Positions 23,478 to 34,091 of a stretch of 36,948 nt of DNA are shown piece by piece. Position numbers and translations under genes: made by a program. The notes under the pieces were generated by a model. That model saw only the letters and a program-made list of their open reading frames with translations, was not told the origin of the DNA and did not search any database. The stretch is from Pseudomonas nabeulensis (GTDB lineage Bacteria; Pseudomonadota; Gammaproteobacteria; Pseudomonadales; Pseudomonadaceae): assembly GCF_004682045.1 (NCBI RefSeq), contig NZ_QUZT01000066.1:1-36948 (forward strand), read 5' to 3'. Positions within the stretch are counted from its first letter, which is position 1. The number at the start of each line of letters is the position of its first letter.

Positions 23478-23912
23478 TCAGAACTTATCGAGCGTGCGGA
23501 ACTTGGTCTCACGCACCACTTCTTTGGGCTTATACGCGCAATACCCCGGCCGCGGCCCGATCTTCGGGTGGTTGCGGCAGGTATCCGGGCGCTTGTCATA
23601 AATAGTGCAGAAGCGCGTCTTACGATCCAGGAACAGGCAATCGTTATTGCTCATGCGCTGCAGGGTGAAAATCTCGGACTTGGAATTGAAACGCTCGACG
23701 ATGCCTTCCTTCTGCAACCGCTTGGCGATGTTCTTCGCCGGGTCGCCCAGCTCGAACTCATCGACCAGACCAATGCGGATCAGGTCCTTGACCTTCACTT
23801 CGACCGGCAGCGTGCAGCAGCTGGACACGCAGCCGCCGCACATGTGGGCGGAATATTTCTGCCAGGTCTCTAGACGGTCGAGTTCCGCGGCGGCGATCAG
23901 TTGAGGCTTCAT
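23478..23912 (-). CDS. YkgJ-type cysteine cluster protein
   Basis: The protein has 144 aa and is predicted to be cytoplasmic. It carries an N-terminal C-x2-C-x3-CC cluster (Cys25, Cys28, Cys32, Cys33 in MCGGCVSSCCTLPV) and further cysteines in NNDCLFLD, RFCTIYDKRPDTCR and GYCAYK. The family (UPF0153/YkgJ, CxxCxxCC) is proposed to bind zinc or an iron-sulfur cluster; the role is unknown. The start at 23912 is preferred (GGA 7 nt upstream); the in-frame ATG at 23954 would lie beyond the likely transcript start. Confidence 0.88.
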   Translation of the reverse strand: MKPQLIAAAELDRLETWQKYSAHMCGGCVSSCCTLPVEVKVKDLIRIGLVDEFELGDPAKNIAKRLQKEGIVERFNSKSEIFTLQRMSNNDCLFLDRKTRFCTIYDKRPDTCRNHPKIGPRPGYCAYKPKEVVRETKFRTLDKF

Positions 23913-23949
23913 CAGGGTTCCAAAAGGTGGGGCTGTATCCGGGCGCGCG

Positions 23950-23980
23950 ATCATACCGGGATTGGTGATTTTTTGAACAA
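23950..23980 (-). promoter_or_regulatory. Possible sigma-70 promoter of the cysteine-cluster gene
   Basis: On the minus strand TTGTTC (23975-23980) and TATGAT (23950-23955) are 19 bp apart, a little wide. The -10 box is good and lies 38 bp before the chosen start codon. Confidence 0.4.
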
Positions 23981-24139
23981 TATTTTCGAGTTTTCATCTT
24001 CAAGCCTGTTCAGGCACGGCCAATGCATCAAACCCCGGCAGGGGGCAATGCGTTAAAAAAGTGCCGAACCAGAGCGTCTACCGTCTGTCAGACCGACTAG
24101 GCTCTAGCCACTCCTTCACTCTCGCCCGAGGTTGCACCG

Positions 24140-26590
<2,451 letters not shown>

Positions 26591-26608
26591 ACACCGCAAT
26601 AACAAAAT

Positions 26609-26697
26609 GTGGGAGGGGGCTTGCCCCCGATAGCAGTCGTCCAGTCGACATTTCTGTTAACTGACACTCCGCCATCGGGGGCAAGCCCCCTCCCACA
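26609..26697. repeat. REPIN
   Basis: An 89-bp element with outward arms (GATAGCAGT / CGCCATCGG inside), 18 bp after the glgP stop. It lies between two plus-strand genes, an exception to the convergent placement of most copies in this window. Confidence 0.93.
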
Positions 26698-26747
26698 TTA
26701 TTACTGCGTCGATATACTAGGCCCCGGTTTGCTTAGGGATATCGACC

Positions 26748-29700
26748 ATGCAATGGATTTTCATGCTGATTGGCCTCGCGCTCGGCTGGACACTCGATGA
26801 GTCGTTCAGTGATGCGGGCATTGGTGCGCTGCTGGGTTTGGGCGTGGGTCAAGCCATTCGCCTGTCGCAACTAGCGACACAGGCCCACAAGCAGGCAGTT
26901 CAGCTGGAAACCACGCAAAAGGCGCTGATCGCGCTGGGTGACCGCTTGCGGCAGCTGGAAGTGCCGGGTCCAGCGAGCAGTGTCGTTGTCGAACCCTCCA
27001 TTCCCGAACCCACACCCGTAGCCAAAGCCCCCGACCTTGTCTGGGAGCTGCCTGTCGATTTGCAGCCCACAGCCGTGGTCGCTGAAGCCAGCCAACCGCT
27101 ACCGGCGGATGTATGGGCCCCGGCATCCAAGCCGCGTGTTGAACAAACGGCTACCCCCCGCGAACCCGATTTAGTTCAACGTGCCGTCAACGCTGCGCGC
27201 AACTGGCTGCTGGGCGGTAATACCGTACTGCGGGTCGGCGTGGTGTTGTTGTTCCTCGGCCTGGCGTTCCTGCTGCGCTATGCCACCGAAGGCATGGTGG
27301 TGCCGATTGAATTGCGTTACGCCGGTGTTGCGGCGGCGGCCCTGGGTTTATTGGGCTTGGGGTGGTGGCTGCGGCTGCGCAACAGCAATTACGGCTTGAT
27401 GCTGCAAGGCACCGGGATCGCGGTGTTGTACCTCACGGTGTTTGCCGCGATGCGCCTGCACCCGTTGATTGATCCAGGCGCGGCGTTTGGTTTGCTGGTG
27501 GCGGTCACGGTGTTCTCGGCGATCCTGGCGATTACCCAGGATGCGCTTGGGCTGGCCTGCGCGGCAGCACTTGGCGGTTTTGCCGCGCCGATTTTGGCGT
27601 CCACCGGTGCAGGCAGCCATGTAGCGTTGTTCAGCTACTTTGCGTTGCTCAACGCGGGCATCCTCGCCATCGCCTGGTTCAAGGCCTGGCGCCCGCTCAA
27701 TGTGATCGGCTTCGTGGGCACGTTCGGCATTGGTTTTGCCTGGGGCGCGCGCGCCTACACACCGGAGCTGTTGTGGAGCACCGAGCCGTTTTTGATTCTG
27801 TTCTTTGTGATGTACCTGGCCATCGGCCTGTTGTACGCCCGGCGCAAATTGCTGGAGACGGGCGAGGGTGAGAGTCTCGGTGCGCAACTGCGCAAAGGCG
27901 ATTACGTCGATGGCACGTTGCTGTTCGGCCCGCCGCTGGTGGGCTTCGGCTTGCAGTTCGCGCTGGTGCAACACCTGGAGTTCGGCGCCGCGTTCAGTGC
28001 GTTGAGCCTGGGGATTATCTACATGGTGCTGGCCCGTTTGCTCAGTGGCGGGCGCACGGCGTTGCTGGGGGAAACCTGCCTGGCGCTTGGCGTAATCTTC
28101 GCCAGCCTCGCCATACCGTTGGGCCTGGATGCGCGCTGGACGGCTGCGGCGTGGGCGGTTGAGGGCGCGGGGATCTTCTGGCTGGGCATGCGCCAGCACA
28201 AAGCGGTGGCGCGGATTTTTGCCTTGTTGCTGCAAATGGGGTCGCTGCTTGCCTTCCTCAGTGAGTTGCGCGGTGGCCAGGACACGTTGCTGGAAGGGCC
28301 GCCGTTGGGCGCGTTGCTGCTGGGTGCTGCGCTGCTGTTCACGTTTTATCAAGTGCACAAGGCCGGACCGGAACAAACCCGGCGTTGGGAGCGAATGGCC
28401 GCGCCATGGCTTGCCGTCCTCGGCCTTGGTTGCACGTACTTGCTGGCGCCGCTGTTATTTTCGACCCAAGGCAGTGTGATCAGCTGGACGTCGGTTGGCC
28501 TTGCGAGCCTGTGGGCCGGCCAGCACATCGGCTCGCCAGCGGTCGTGCGCTGCGGTATCGCCGTGCAAGTGCTGGCCGGTGCGCTGTTTGCGCTAGACCC
28601 TGTGAACAACGCGTGGACGCCGCTGATCATCGCCTTGGCGGCAATGATCGGCGCCTGGCGCTTGCCCCGTGGTCGTTTGTCCGCAGGCCTGCTGGCCTGG
28701 GGTGTGGCGTGGTGGGCGTTGGCGGTGATCATTGAAGTGTGGCGCTCGGCTCCAACGGCGTTGCACGCCTCGCTATTGCTACTGGCGGCTGCGCTGAGCG
28801 CGATGATCTGGACGGCGTTGGCGCTAGGTCTGCGCTGGGTGGCGCTAGGGGTGGCCAGTACGTTGCTGATGCCCGCGGCGGCGCTGGTGGTGTATGGCGT
28901 GTGGACCGAGTACTACCACCCGGCTGCACAGTTTGGCTGGCTGGCCTGGTTGGCGGTGTTCGGCGTGCATTTCATCACGCTGCGGCGGTTGGCGGCGTTG
29001 GTGCCGGAAAAAGTGTTGAGCGCGGCCCACGTGCTGGGCTGCTGGATGCTCATCGGTGTGCTGGCGCTGGAGCTGCGTTACGGCCTGCTGTTGCTGTCGA
29101 GCGAATACAACGCCTGGCGCTGGCTGGGCTGGGCGATTCTGCCCAGCCTGTACCTGGTGTTGGCCGCCGCGCCGCGCAGTTGGCCGTGGCCGGTGTCGGC
29201 GCAGCCAAGGGAATACCGCGTACTCGCAGCATTGCCGCTGGCTGCGTTGATGCTCGGCTGGTTCTGGCTTGCCAATACCTTCAGTGATGGCACCGCCGAA
29301 CCGCTACCCTATGTGCCGCTGCTCAATCCGCTGGATCTGGGCTTACTGTTCGCGCTGCTGGGCGTGTACCTGTGGGCACGCAGTGTTGCGCCACAGCGCG
29401 AACTGATTGCCCAGGGTGTGGCGGGGCTGTCGTTGTTTGCGTTCTTTACCGCGTTGGTCATGCGCACCGCACACCATTGGGGCGGCGTGCCGTTTCACTT
29501 GGATGCCTTGCTCGAATCGATGCTGGTGCAGGCAGGCCTGTCGATTGTGTGGACGCTGATCGCCCTCGGCCTGATGATCGGTGGCCACCTGCGTCACCGT
29601 CGCGAAGTGTGGCTGATTGGCGCGGCGTTGATTGCCGTGGTGGTGGCCAAGTTGTTCTTCGTCGAGTTGAGCAACCGTGGCGGGCTGGCGCGGATCGTGT

Positions 29701-29792
29701 CGTTTATCGGTGTGGGCGGGCTGCTGCTGGTGGTGGGCTACTTTGCACCGCTGCCGCCCAAGCGCGTTGAAACTGAGGGGGTGCCGTCTTGA
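26748..29792 (+). CDS. DUF2339 polytopic inner-membrane protein
   Basis: This is a large membrane protein of 1014 aa. It begins with a short hydrophobic segment (MQWIFMLIGLALGW), then a likely coiled coil (about 35-66), a Pro-rich linker (about 67-150), and from about residue 155 (TVLRVGVVLLFLGLAFLLRYA, broken as TVLRVGVVLL and FLGLAFLLRYA) more than twenty predicted membrane helices to near the C-terminus. This matches the DUF2339 family, of unknown function. Its stop overlaps by one base the start of a DUF3999 gene, the usual partner, so the two probably form one membrane complex. A role in envelope or transport is a guess. TATACT at 26713-26718 may be a -10 box. Confidence 0.9.
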   Translation: MQWIFMLIGLALGWTLDESFSDAGIGALLGLGVGQAIRLSQLATQAHKQAVQLETTQKALIALGDRLRQLEVPGPASSVVVEPSIPEPTPVAKAPDLVWELPVDLQPTAVVAEASQPLPADVWAPASKPRVEQTATPREPDLVQRAVNAARNWLLGGNTVLRVGVVLLFLGLAFLLRYATEGMVVPIELRYAGVAAAALGLLGLGWWLRLRNSNYGLMLQGTGIAVLYLTVFAAMRLHPLIDPGAAFGLLVAVTVFSAILAITQDALGLACAAALGGFAAPILASTGAGSHVALFSYFALLNAGILAIAWFKAWRPLNVIGFVGTFGIGFAWGARAYTPELLWSTEPFLILFFVMYLAIGLLYARRKLLETGEGESLGAQLRKGDYVDGTLLFGPPLVGFGLQFALVQHLEFGAAFSALSLGIIYMVLARLLSGGRTALLGETCLALGVIFASLAIPLGLDARWTAAAWAVEGAGIFWLGMRQHKAVARIFALLLQMGSLLAFLSELRGGQDTLLEGPPLGALLLGAALLFTFYQVHKAGPEQTRRWERMAAPWLAVLGLGCTYLLAPLLFSTQGSVISWTSVGLASLWAGQHIGSPAVVRCGIAVQVLAGALFALDPVNNAWTPLIIALAAMIGAWRLPRGRLSAGLLAWGVAWWALAVIIEVWRSAPTALHASLLLLAAALSAMIWTALALGLRWVALGVASTLLMPAAALVVYGVWTEYYHPAAQFGWLAWLAVFGVHFITLRRLAALVPEKVLSAAHVLGCWMLIGVLALELRYGLLLLSSEYNAWRWLGWAILPSLYLVLAAAPRSWPWPVSAQPREYRVLAALPLAALMLGWFWLANTFSDGTAEPLPYVPLLNPLDLGLLFALLGVYLWARSVAPQRELIAQGVAGLSLFAFFTALVMRTAHHWGGVPFHLDALLESMLVQAGLSIVWTLIALGLMIGGHLRHRREVWLIGAALIAVVVAKLFFVELSNRGGLARIVSFIGVGGLLLVVGYFAPLPPKRVETEGVPS

Positions 29793-31132
29793 TGGGCAAG
29801 CTGAGTCTGAGTGGGTTGGCATTCTGGATGCTGTGTTCAGCAGCCCATGCACAGGAAGCACCGGCGGATTTCGCCACTCAAGTGCCCTTGGCGATCAGCG
29901 GCAACGGCCCCTGGTATCGCCTGGCGTTGCCATTGGCGGTGCAATTGAATGCCCGCCAGGCCGATCTCGGTGACGTGCGCGTATTCAATGCGGCGGGCGA
30001 GCCCCAGGCCTATGCGCTGTCGCGCCAATCGTCGCAACACACGGAAAGCCGCACGGTCACCGACGTGAAGTGGTTCCCGCTGTATGCCGCCGACACCCGC
30101 GAAGCCGTGCCGGGTGTGGTGATGAAAGCCACTACCGATGGCACGTTATTGGAAATTCGCCCGTCCTCGACCAACGGCCAGCAGGTGCTGCGCGGATGGG
30201 TGTTGGATGCCAGTGCGATCAAGGCACCGTTGCAGCAACTGACCCTCGATTGGAGCCAAGAGCAGGACGGTTTCCAGCGTTTCAGCATCGAGGCCAGCGA
30301 TGACCTGCAACATTGGCAGGCGTGGGGCGATGGGCAAGTGGCGCGTTTGTCGTTTGCCGACGAGCGGGTTGAGCAGCATGACGTGAGCCTGCCGGGGCAA
30401 TCGGCGCGTTACCTGCGCCTGGTGTGGCTGGGCCAGGCGGCGCCGCAGCTGACGTCGGCCAAGCTGGTCAGCGCCACCCGCAGCCGTCTGCCGCTGCCGT
30501 TGGTGTGGTCGCCGCCCGTGGCGGGGGCGCGGCTCAAGGCAGGGGAATACAGTTGGCCGTTGCCCGCCGGGCTGGGCATCGAGCGCGTGCGTATCGAGCT
30601 GAAACAACCCAACACCCTGGCGCCAGTGACGCTGTCCGGTCGTCGGGATGACAAACAGGCCTGGCAGCCGCTGAGCAATGGCTTGCTCTATCGCCTGAGC
30701 CAAAACGGCCAGGACGTGGTGCAGGATGAGTTGCAACTGCCGGGCCTTGCCGTTACCGAACTCAAGTTGCACGTGGACGAGCGCGGCGGTGGCCTGGGCG
30801 TCGACGCGCCGACCCTGCGCTTTGCCGTGCGGGCCACCCAGTTGGTGTTCCTGGCGCGAGGCGAGCCGCCGTTTACCCTGGCGCTGGGAAATGCGTCGGT
30901 CAAAGCGGCGAACCTGCCGCTCTCGACCTTGATCCCTGACTACACGGCCGAACGTCTCCAGACGCTGGGGCAGGCCACGGTCGAGGGGGAAATGGTCGTC
31001 ACATCGCCCACGGTTGCGCAGGCCGGGCCGAACTGGAAAAAACTCGGCCTTTGGGCGGTGTTGCTGCTCGGCGTGGCGGCACTTGGCGCCATGGCCTACA
31101 GTTTGCTGCGCAAGCCGCCGGTGGCACGTTGA
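29792..31132 (+). CDS. DUF3999 exported, membrane-anchored protein
   Basis: The protein has 446 aa. A signal peptide spans about 1-20 (cleavage AHA-QE), the main part is a periplasmic beta-rich region, and a single C-terminal membrane helix (about 420-440, LGLWAVLLLGVAALGAMAYSL, broken as LGLWAVLLLGV and AALGAMAYSL) precedes a short basic tail. Segments such as RFSIEASDDLQHWQAWGDG resemble the discoidin-like (F5/8 type C) fold and suggest ligand or sugar binding. The family is DUF3999, unknown in function, and it normally lies next to DUF2339. The ATG at 29792 overlaps the previous stop codon (TGATG); an in-frame TTG three bases upstream is less likely. Confidence 0.88.
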   Translation: MGKLSLSGLAFWMLCSAAHAQEAPADFATQVPLAISGNGPWYRLALPLAVQLNARQADLGDVRVFNAAGEPQAYALSRQSSQHTESRTVTDVKWFPLYAADTREAVPGVVMKATTDGTLLEIRPSSTNGQQVLRGWVLDASAIKAPLQQLTLDWSQEQDGFQRFSIEASDDLQHWQAWGDGQVARLSFADERVEQHDVSLPGQSARYLRLVWLGQAAPQLTSAKLVSATRSRLPLPLVWSPPVAGARLKAGEYSWPLPAGLGIERVRIELKQPNTLAPVTLSGRRDDKQAWQPLSNGLLYRLSQNGQDVVQDELQLPGLAVTELKLHVDERGGGLGVDAPTLRFAVRATQLVFLARGEPPFTLALGNASVKAANLPLSTLIPDYTAERLQTLGQATVEGEMVVTSPTVAQAGPNWKKLGLWAVLLLGVAALGAMAYSLLRKPPVAR

Positions 31133-31242
31133 ATAAAGCCCATGAACTCTATTGGGTTTAAATCCTCTGATAGGAGGAAATACGCCCCGACTCGCGTTAA
31201 ACTGCGCGGGTTTTTCAAGCCCCCCATTCTCCGGAGCCTTAC

Positions 31243-32253
31243 ATGTCCCGCGTTACCTTGAGTCGCTATTTGATTGAGCAGACCCGCAGCAACAACACGC
31301 CTGCCGATCTGCGCTTCCTTATCGAAGTGGTGGCGCGTGCTTGCAAGGAAATCAGCCACGCCGTGTCCAAAGGCGCACTGGGTGGTGTCCTGGGCAGCAT
31401 GGGCACTGAAAACGTGCAAGGCGAAGTGCAGAAGAAACTCGACGTGCTGTCCAACGAGATCCTGCTCGAAGCCAACGAATGGGGCGGTCACCTGGCCGGC
31501 ATGGCGTCCGAAGAAATGGACAATGCCTACCAGATCCCCGGCAAATACCCGAAAGGCGCCTACCTGCTGGTGTTCGACCCACTGGACGGCTCGTCCAACA
31601 TCGACATCAATGCGCCGGTCGGCACCATCTTCTCGGTACTGCGTTGCCCTAACGAATACCTGAGCCAGAACGAAGCCCTGAACGAAAACGCCTTCCTGCA
31701 GCCAGGCACCAAACAGGTCGCTGCCGGCTACGCGATCTACGGCCCACAGACCATGCTGGTGCTGACCCTGGGCGACGGCGTCAAAGGCTTCACCCTGGAC
31801 CGCGAGATGGGCAGCTTCGTGCTGACCCACGAAGACATCTCGATTCCTGCGTCCACCCAGGAGTTTGCGATCAACATGTCCAACCAGCGCCACTGGGAAG
31901 AACCGGTGAAGCGCTACGTCAACGAGCTGATGGAAGGTGAAGAAGGCCCGTTGAAGAAGAACTTCAACATGCGCTGGGTCGCGGCGATGGTCGCTGACGT
32001 ACACCGCATCCTGACCCGTGGTGGCCTGTTCATGTACCCACGTGACAGCCGCGAGCCGTCCAAGCCGGGCAAACTGCGCTTGATGTACGAAGCCAACCCG
32101 ATGTCCTTCCTGGTTGAACAAGCGGGCGGCGCGTCCACCGACGGCCACCAGCGCATCCTCGACATCCAGCCGGAAGGCCTGCACCAGCGTGTGGCGGTGT
32201 TCCTGGGTTCGAAGGAAGAGGTTGAGCGTGTGACGGCGTATCACAAGAAGTAA
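31243..32253 (+). CDS. fbp: Class 1 fructose-1,6-bisphosphatase
   Basis: Fbp removes the 1-phosphate from fructose 1,6-bisphosphate, the control step of gluconeogenesis, which is needed for growth on organic acids and amino acids. The protein has 336 aa, the normal length. The metal-binding signature VFDPLDGSSNID is clear, as are ASEEMDNAY, the acidic substrate segment, and the C-terminal KLRLMYEANPMSFLVEQAGG. CCGGAG lies 8 nt before the ATG. A weak hairpin (AAGCCCA / TGGGTTT, about 31136-31160) between it and the DUF3999 gene may end the upstream transcript. A bidirectional terminator follows. Confidence 0.98.
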   Translation: MSRVTLSRYLIEQTRSNNTPADLRFLIEVVARACKEISHAVSKGALGGVLGSMGTENVQGEVQKKLDVLSNEILLEANEWGGHLAGMASEEMDNAYQIPGKYPKGAYLLVFDPLDGSSNIDINAPVGTIFSVLRCPNEYLSQNEALNENAFLQPGTKQVAAGYAIYGPQTMLVLTLGDGVKGFTLDREMGSFVLTHEDISIPASTQEFAINMSNQRHWEEPVKRYVNELMEGEEGPLKKNFNMRWVAAMVADVHRILTRGGLFMYPRDSREPSKPGKLRLMYEANPMSFLVEQAGGASTDGHQRILDIQPEGLHQRVAVFLGSKEEVERVTAYHKK

Positions 32254-32267
32254 GATTTTGAGGTAAC

Positions 32268-32308
32268 AAAAAAGCCCCGAAATGCCGTGAGCACTTTGGG
32301 GCTTTTTT
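32268..32308. terminator. Bidirectional terminator between fbp and the toxin gene
   Basis: A stem GCCCCGAAATGC / GCACTTTGGGGC, with one mismatch and one G-T pair, has A residues on the left and T residues on the right. It ends fbp on the plus strand and can end the toxin-antitoxin transcript on the minus strand. The toxin stop codon overlaps the T tract. Confidence 0.93.
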
Positions 32309-32630
32309 ATTGCATCAGGTTCCTTAGCAACAGCGCCTGCAGATTTTTTCGAGTGTCGGCGATGATGTGGACGTAGATGGTCTGATCTCGGATTTCGTAG
32401 ATGATCCGATTCATTCCGCTGACAACTTGTCGATATTGGCTGAGGTTCAATCTCTCGATTTCTTCGGGTATCGAGCCAGCGTAGGGCTGGGTTTCGAGGC
32501 GACGCATTGCTTGTTTTAATGCGTCATACGACTGTTGCCAGGTCGCTGTCGAGAACTGCCGGGTAAGGTATGACTTGATGTCTTTAAGATCGTGTTTTGC
32601 CGAGTGGAGAATCACAATCTTGAATGTCAT
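32307..32630 (-). CDS. Type II toxin of the RelE/ParE superfamily
   Basis: The protein has 107 aa. The pattern is that of the RelE/ParE fold: ILHSAKHDLKDIKSYL at the N-terminus (basic first helix), then QPYAGSIPEEIERLNLSQYRQVVSG, and a C-terminal strand pair IIYEIRDQTIYVHIIADTR with basic residues. This ending (YEI ... VHIIADTRK) is more typical of ParE-type proteins, which may poison DNA gyrase, than of the ribosome-dependent RelE enzymes, but the target cannot be told from sequence. Its ATG overlaps the antitoxin stop by 4 bp, so its translation depends on the antitoxin. Confidence 0.88.
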   Translation of the reverse strand: MTFKIVILHSAKHDLKDIKSYLTRQFSTATWQQSYDALKQAMRRLETQPYAGSIPEEIERLNLSQYRQVVSGMNRIIYEIRDQTIYVHIIADTRKNLQALLLRNLMQ

Positions 32631-32899
32631 TGAGCGTCGTCCTTGTCCAGCTCGGCGAACACGTCCTCCATATCCTGGAACTGCCCCAGTTCAATCTGCC
32701 GGTTGCCCAAGGCCAACAGCTTTAACAGGGCCATAGTTTCTGCTTGTTCCTCAAAACTCTTCACATCCATTACTACCAGTTTTGCTTCACCGTTTTGCGT
32801 GATAACTAGCGGCTCACGGCTCTCTGTGAGTGTTTTGACGATCTCAGCGGTATGGCTTTTAAGGTAGCTAATCGGTTTTATCTGTGATGAAAATTTCAT
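32627..32899 (-). CDS. Phd/YefM family antitoxin
   Basis: The protein has 90 aa. The N-terminal part (about 1-55) has the Phd/YefM DNA-binding pattern: ISYLKSHTAEIVKTLTESREPLVITQNGEAKLVVMD (broken: ISYLKSHTAEIVKTL, then TESREPLVITQNGEAKLVVMD is the conserved beta part). The C-terminal part is acidic (FQDMEDVFAELDKDDAQ) and should wrap around and block the toxin. It is expected to repress its own operon. AGAGG lies 7 nt before the ATG at 32899. It is the first gene of the pair. Confidence 0.9.
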   Translation of the reverse strand: MKFSSQIKPISYLKSHTAEIVKTLTESREPLVITQNGEAKLVVMDVKSFEEQAETMALLKLLALGNRQIELGQFQDMEDVFAELDKDDAQ

Positions 32900-32923
32900 G
32901 GAGTGGCCTCTATCTGGTGATGG

Positions 32924-32948
32924 GACTGATTTTAGTCTTTATTCAGTC
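32924..32948. promoter_or_regulatory. Candidate autoregulatory operator of the toxin-antitoxin operon
   Basis: GACTGA (32924-32929) and TCAGTC (32943-32948) are perfect inverted repeats, 13 bp apart, 25-49 bp upstream of the antitoxin start. On the minus strand the spacer contains TAAAAT, a possible -10 box, so a bound antitoxin would block the promoter. The remaining ~170 bp up to the lipoprotein gene show nothing else that is clear. Confidence 0.45.
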
Positions 32949-33121
32949 TTGCGGAGAAGGCGCCCGATGAAAGGTTGGTATTCGCTCATCAGAAACACGC
33001 TGGAAAAAGACCAGTTCACACAAAAAATAAATACCACCCCCTATCGGGAACCAGACACCCCTTTTCCCTTCTAAGCTTCTGGCAGATACCCACGCTGCTT
33101 TGTCCCTCCAGGAGTTTTTCC

Positions 33122-33376
33122 ATGTCGTTACGCCGTCTTGCCTTGCTGACTTTTTGCGTGCTGTTGGCCGCTTGCAGCAAGGTCAACCAAGAAAACTACG
33201 CAAAACTGTCGGCTGGCATGGCCAAGGCCGAGGTGGAGTCGTTGTTGGGTAAGCCGACCGATTGTTCCGGCGCGCTGGGCATGTCCAGTTGCACGTGGGG
33301 CGATAAAAACAGCTTTATCAGCGTGCAGTACGCCGGTGACAAAGTTCTGATGTTTTCCGGGCAAGGCCTGAAGTAA
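33122..33376 (+). CDS. Small lipoprotein, SmpA/OmlA-like (DUF3862 type)
   Basis: The mature protein is short (84 aa in total). A lipoprotein signal peptide ends at the lipobox LLAAC with Cys18 as the lipidated residue. The rest, NYAKLSAGMAKAEVESLLGKP ... CTWGDKNSFISVQYAGDKV (first part broken here as NYAKLSAGM and AKAEVESLLGKP), shows the BamE-like (SmpA/OmlA) pattern: a G-M ... V-x-x-L-L-G-x-P helix followed by a W-G-D strand. AGGAG lies 7 nt before the ATG. The function is unknown. The lipocalin gene follows after 30 bp and is probably in the same operon. Confidence 0.87.
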   Translation: MSLRRLALLTFCVLLAACSKVNQENYAKLSAGMAKAEVESLLGKPTDCSGALGMSSCTWGDKNSFISVQYAGDKVLMFSGQGLK

Positions 33377-33406
33377 ACCGGGGCGCGAGCCTACGGGAGA
33401 AGAAGA

Positions 33407-33976
33407 ATGATGCGTTTTGTTTTGTTCCTTTGCGCCAGCCTGTTTTTGGCAGGCTGTGCCAGCCATTCTGGCGATGATCTGCAGCCCAAGACAGTCAGCA
33501 GCGTCAACCTCAAGCGTTACCAGGGCACTTGGTATGAGTTGGCCCGATTGCCGATGTACTTCCAGCGCAACTGCGCCCAGTCCGAAGCCCGCTACACCTT
33601 GCTGCCGGATGGCGATATGTCGGTGTACAACCGCTGCCTGACCAGCGAATGGAAGTGGGAAGAAGCCAAGGGCACGGCCACGCCGCAAGTGCCGGGCAAG
33701 ACCGACAAGCTCTGGGTGGAATTCAATAACTGGTTCACCGCGTTGCTGCCGGGCGTCGCCAAGGGCGATTACTGGGTGCTGTATGTCAGCGATGACTACA
33801 AGACAGCGATTGTGGGCAGCCCAAGCCGGCGGTACATGTGGATCTTGTCGCGCACGCCAACAGTCAACGCAGACACCCGCGAAGACTTGCTGAGCAGGGC
33901 GCGGCAGCAGGGGTATGACACCACGCGGTTGATCTGGCGTACGTCGGACAAGCAGATGGCCAAGACCTCGCAGTAA
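33407..33976 (+). CDS. blc: Outer-membrane lipoprotein lipocalin Blc
   Basis: Blc is a bacterial lipocalin anchored to the outer membrane that binds fatty acids or lysophospholipids and appears under envelope stress. The protein has 189 aa. The lipobox is LAGC with Cys17. The lipocalin signature YQGTWYELARLP lies at 38-49, and the conserved C-terminal segments YWVLYVSDDYKTAIVGSPSR and MWILSRTP are present. GGGAG is 7 nt before the first of two adjacent ATG codons. Its 3' end converges on hutF with a REPIN between them. Confidence 0.95.
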   Translation: MMRFVLFLCASLFLAGCASHSGDDLQPKTVSSVNLKRYQGTWYELARLPMYFQRNCAQSEARYTLLPDGDMSVYNRCLTSEWKWEEAKGTATPQVPGKTDKLWVEFNNWFTALLPGVAKGDYWVLYVSDDYKTAIVGSPSRRYMWILSRTPTVNADTREDLLSRARQQGYDTTRLIWRTSDKQMAKTSQ

Positions 33977-33999
33977 CCCTGAGTTAACCGAGATCAAAA

Positions 34000-34088
34000 T
34001 GTGGGAGGGGGCTTGCCCCCGATAGCAGTGGGTCAGTCAATACATTCATGACTGGACCACCGCTATCGGGGGCAAGCCCCCTCCCACA
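34000..34088. repeat. REPIN
   Basis: An 89-bp element with outward arms and middle GATAGCAGT / CCGCTATC. It fills the convergent gap between blc and hutF and ends only 3 bp before the hutF stop codon, so it lies in the 3' untranslated end of both genes. Confidence 0.93.
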
Positions 34089-34091
34089 TTT

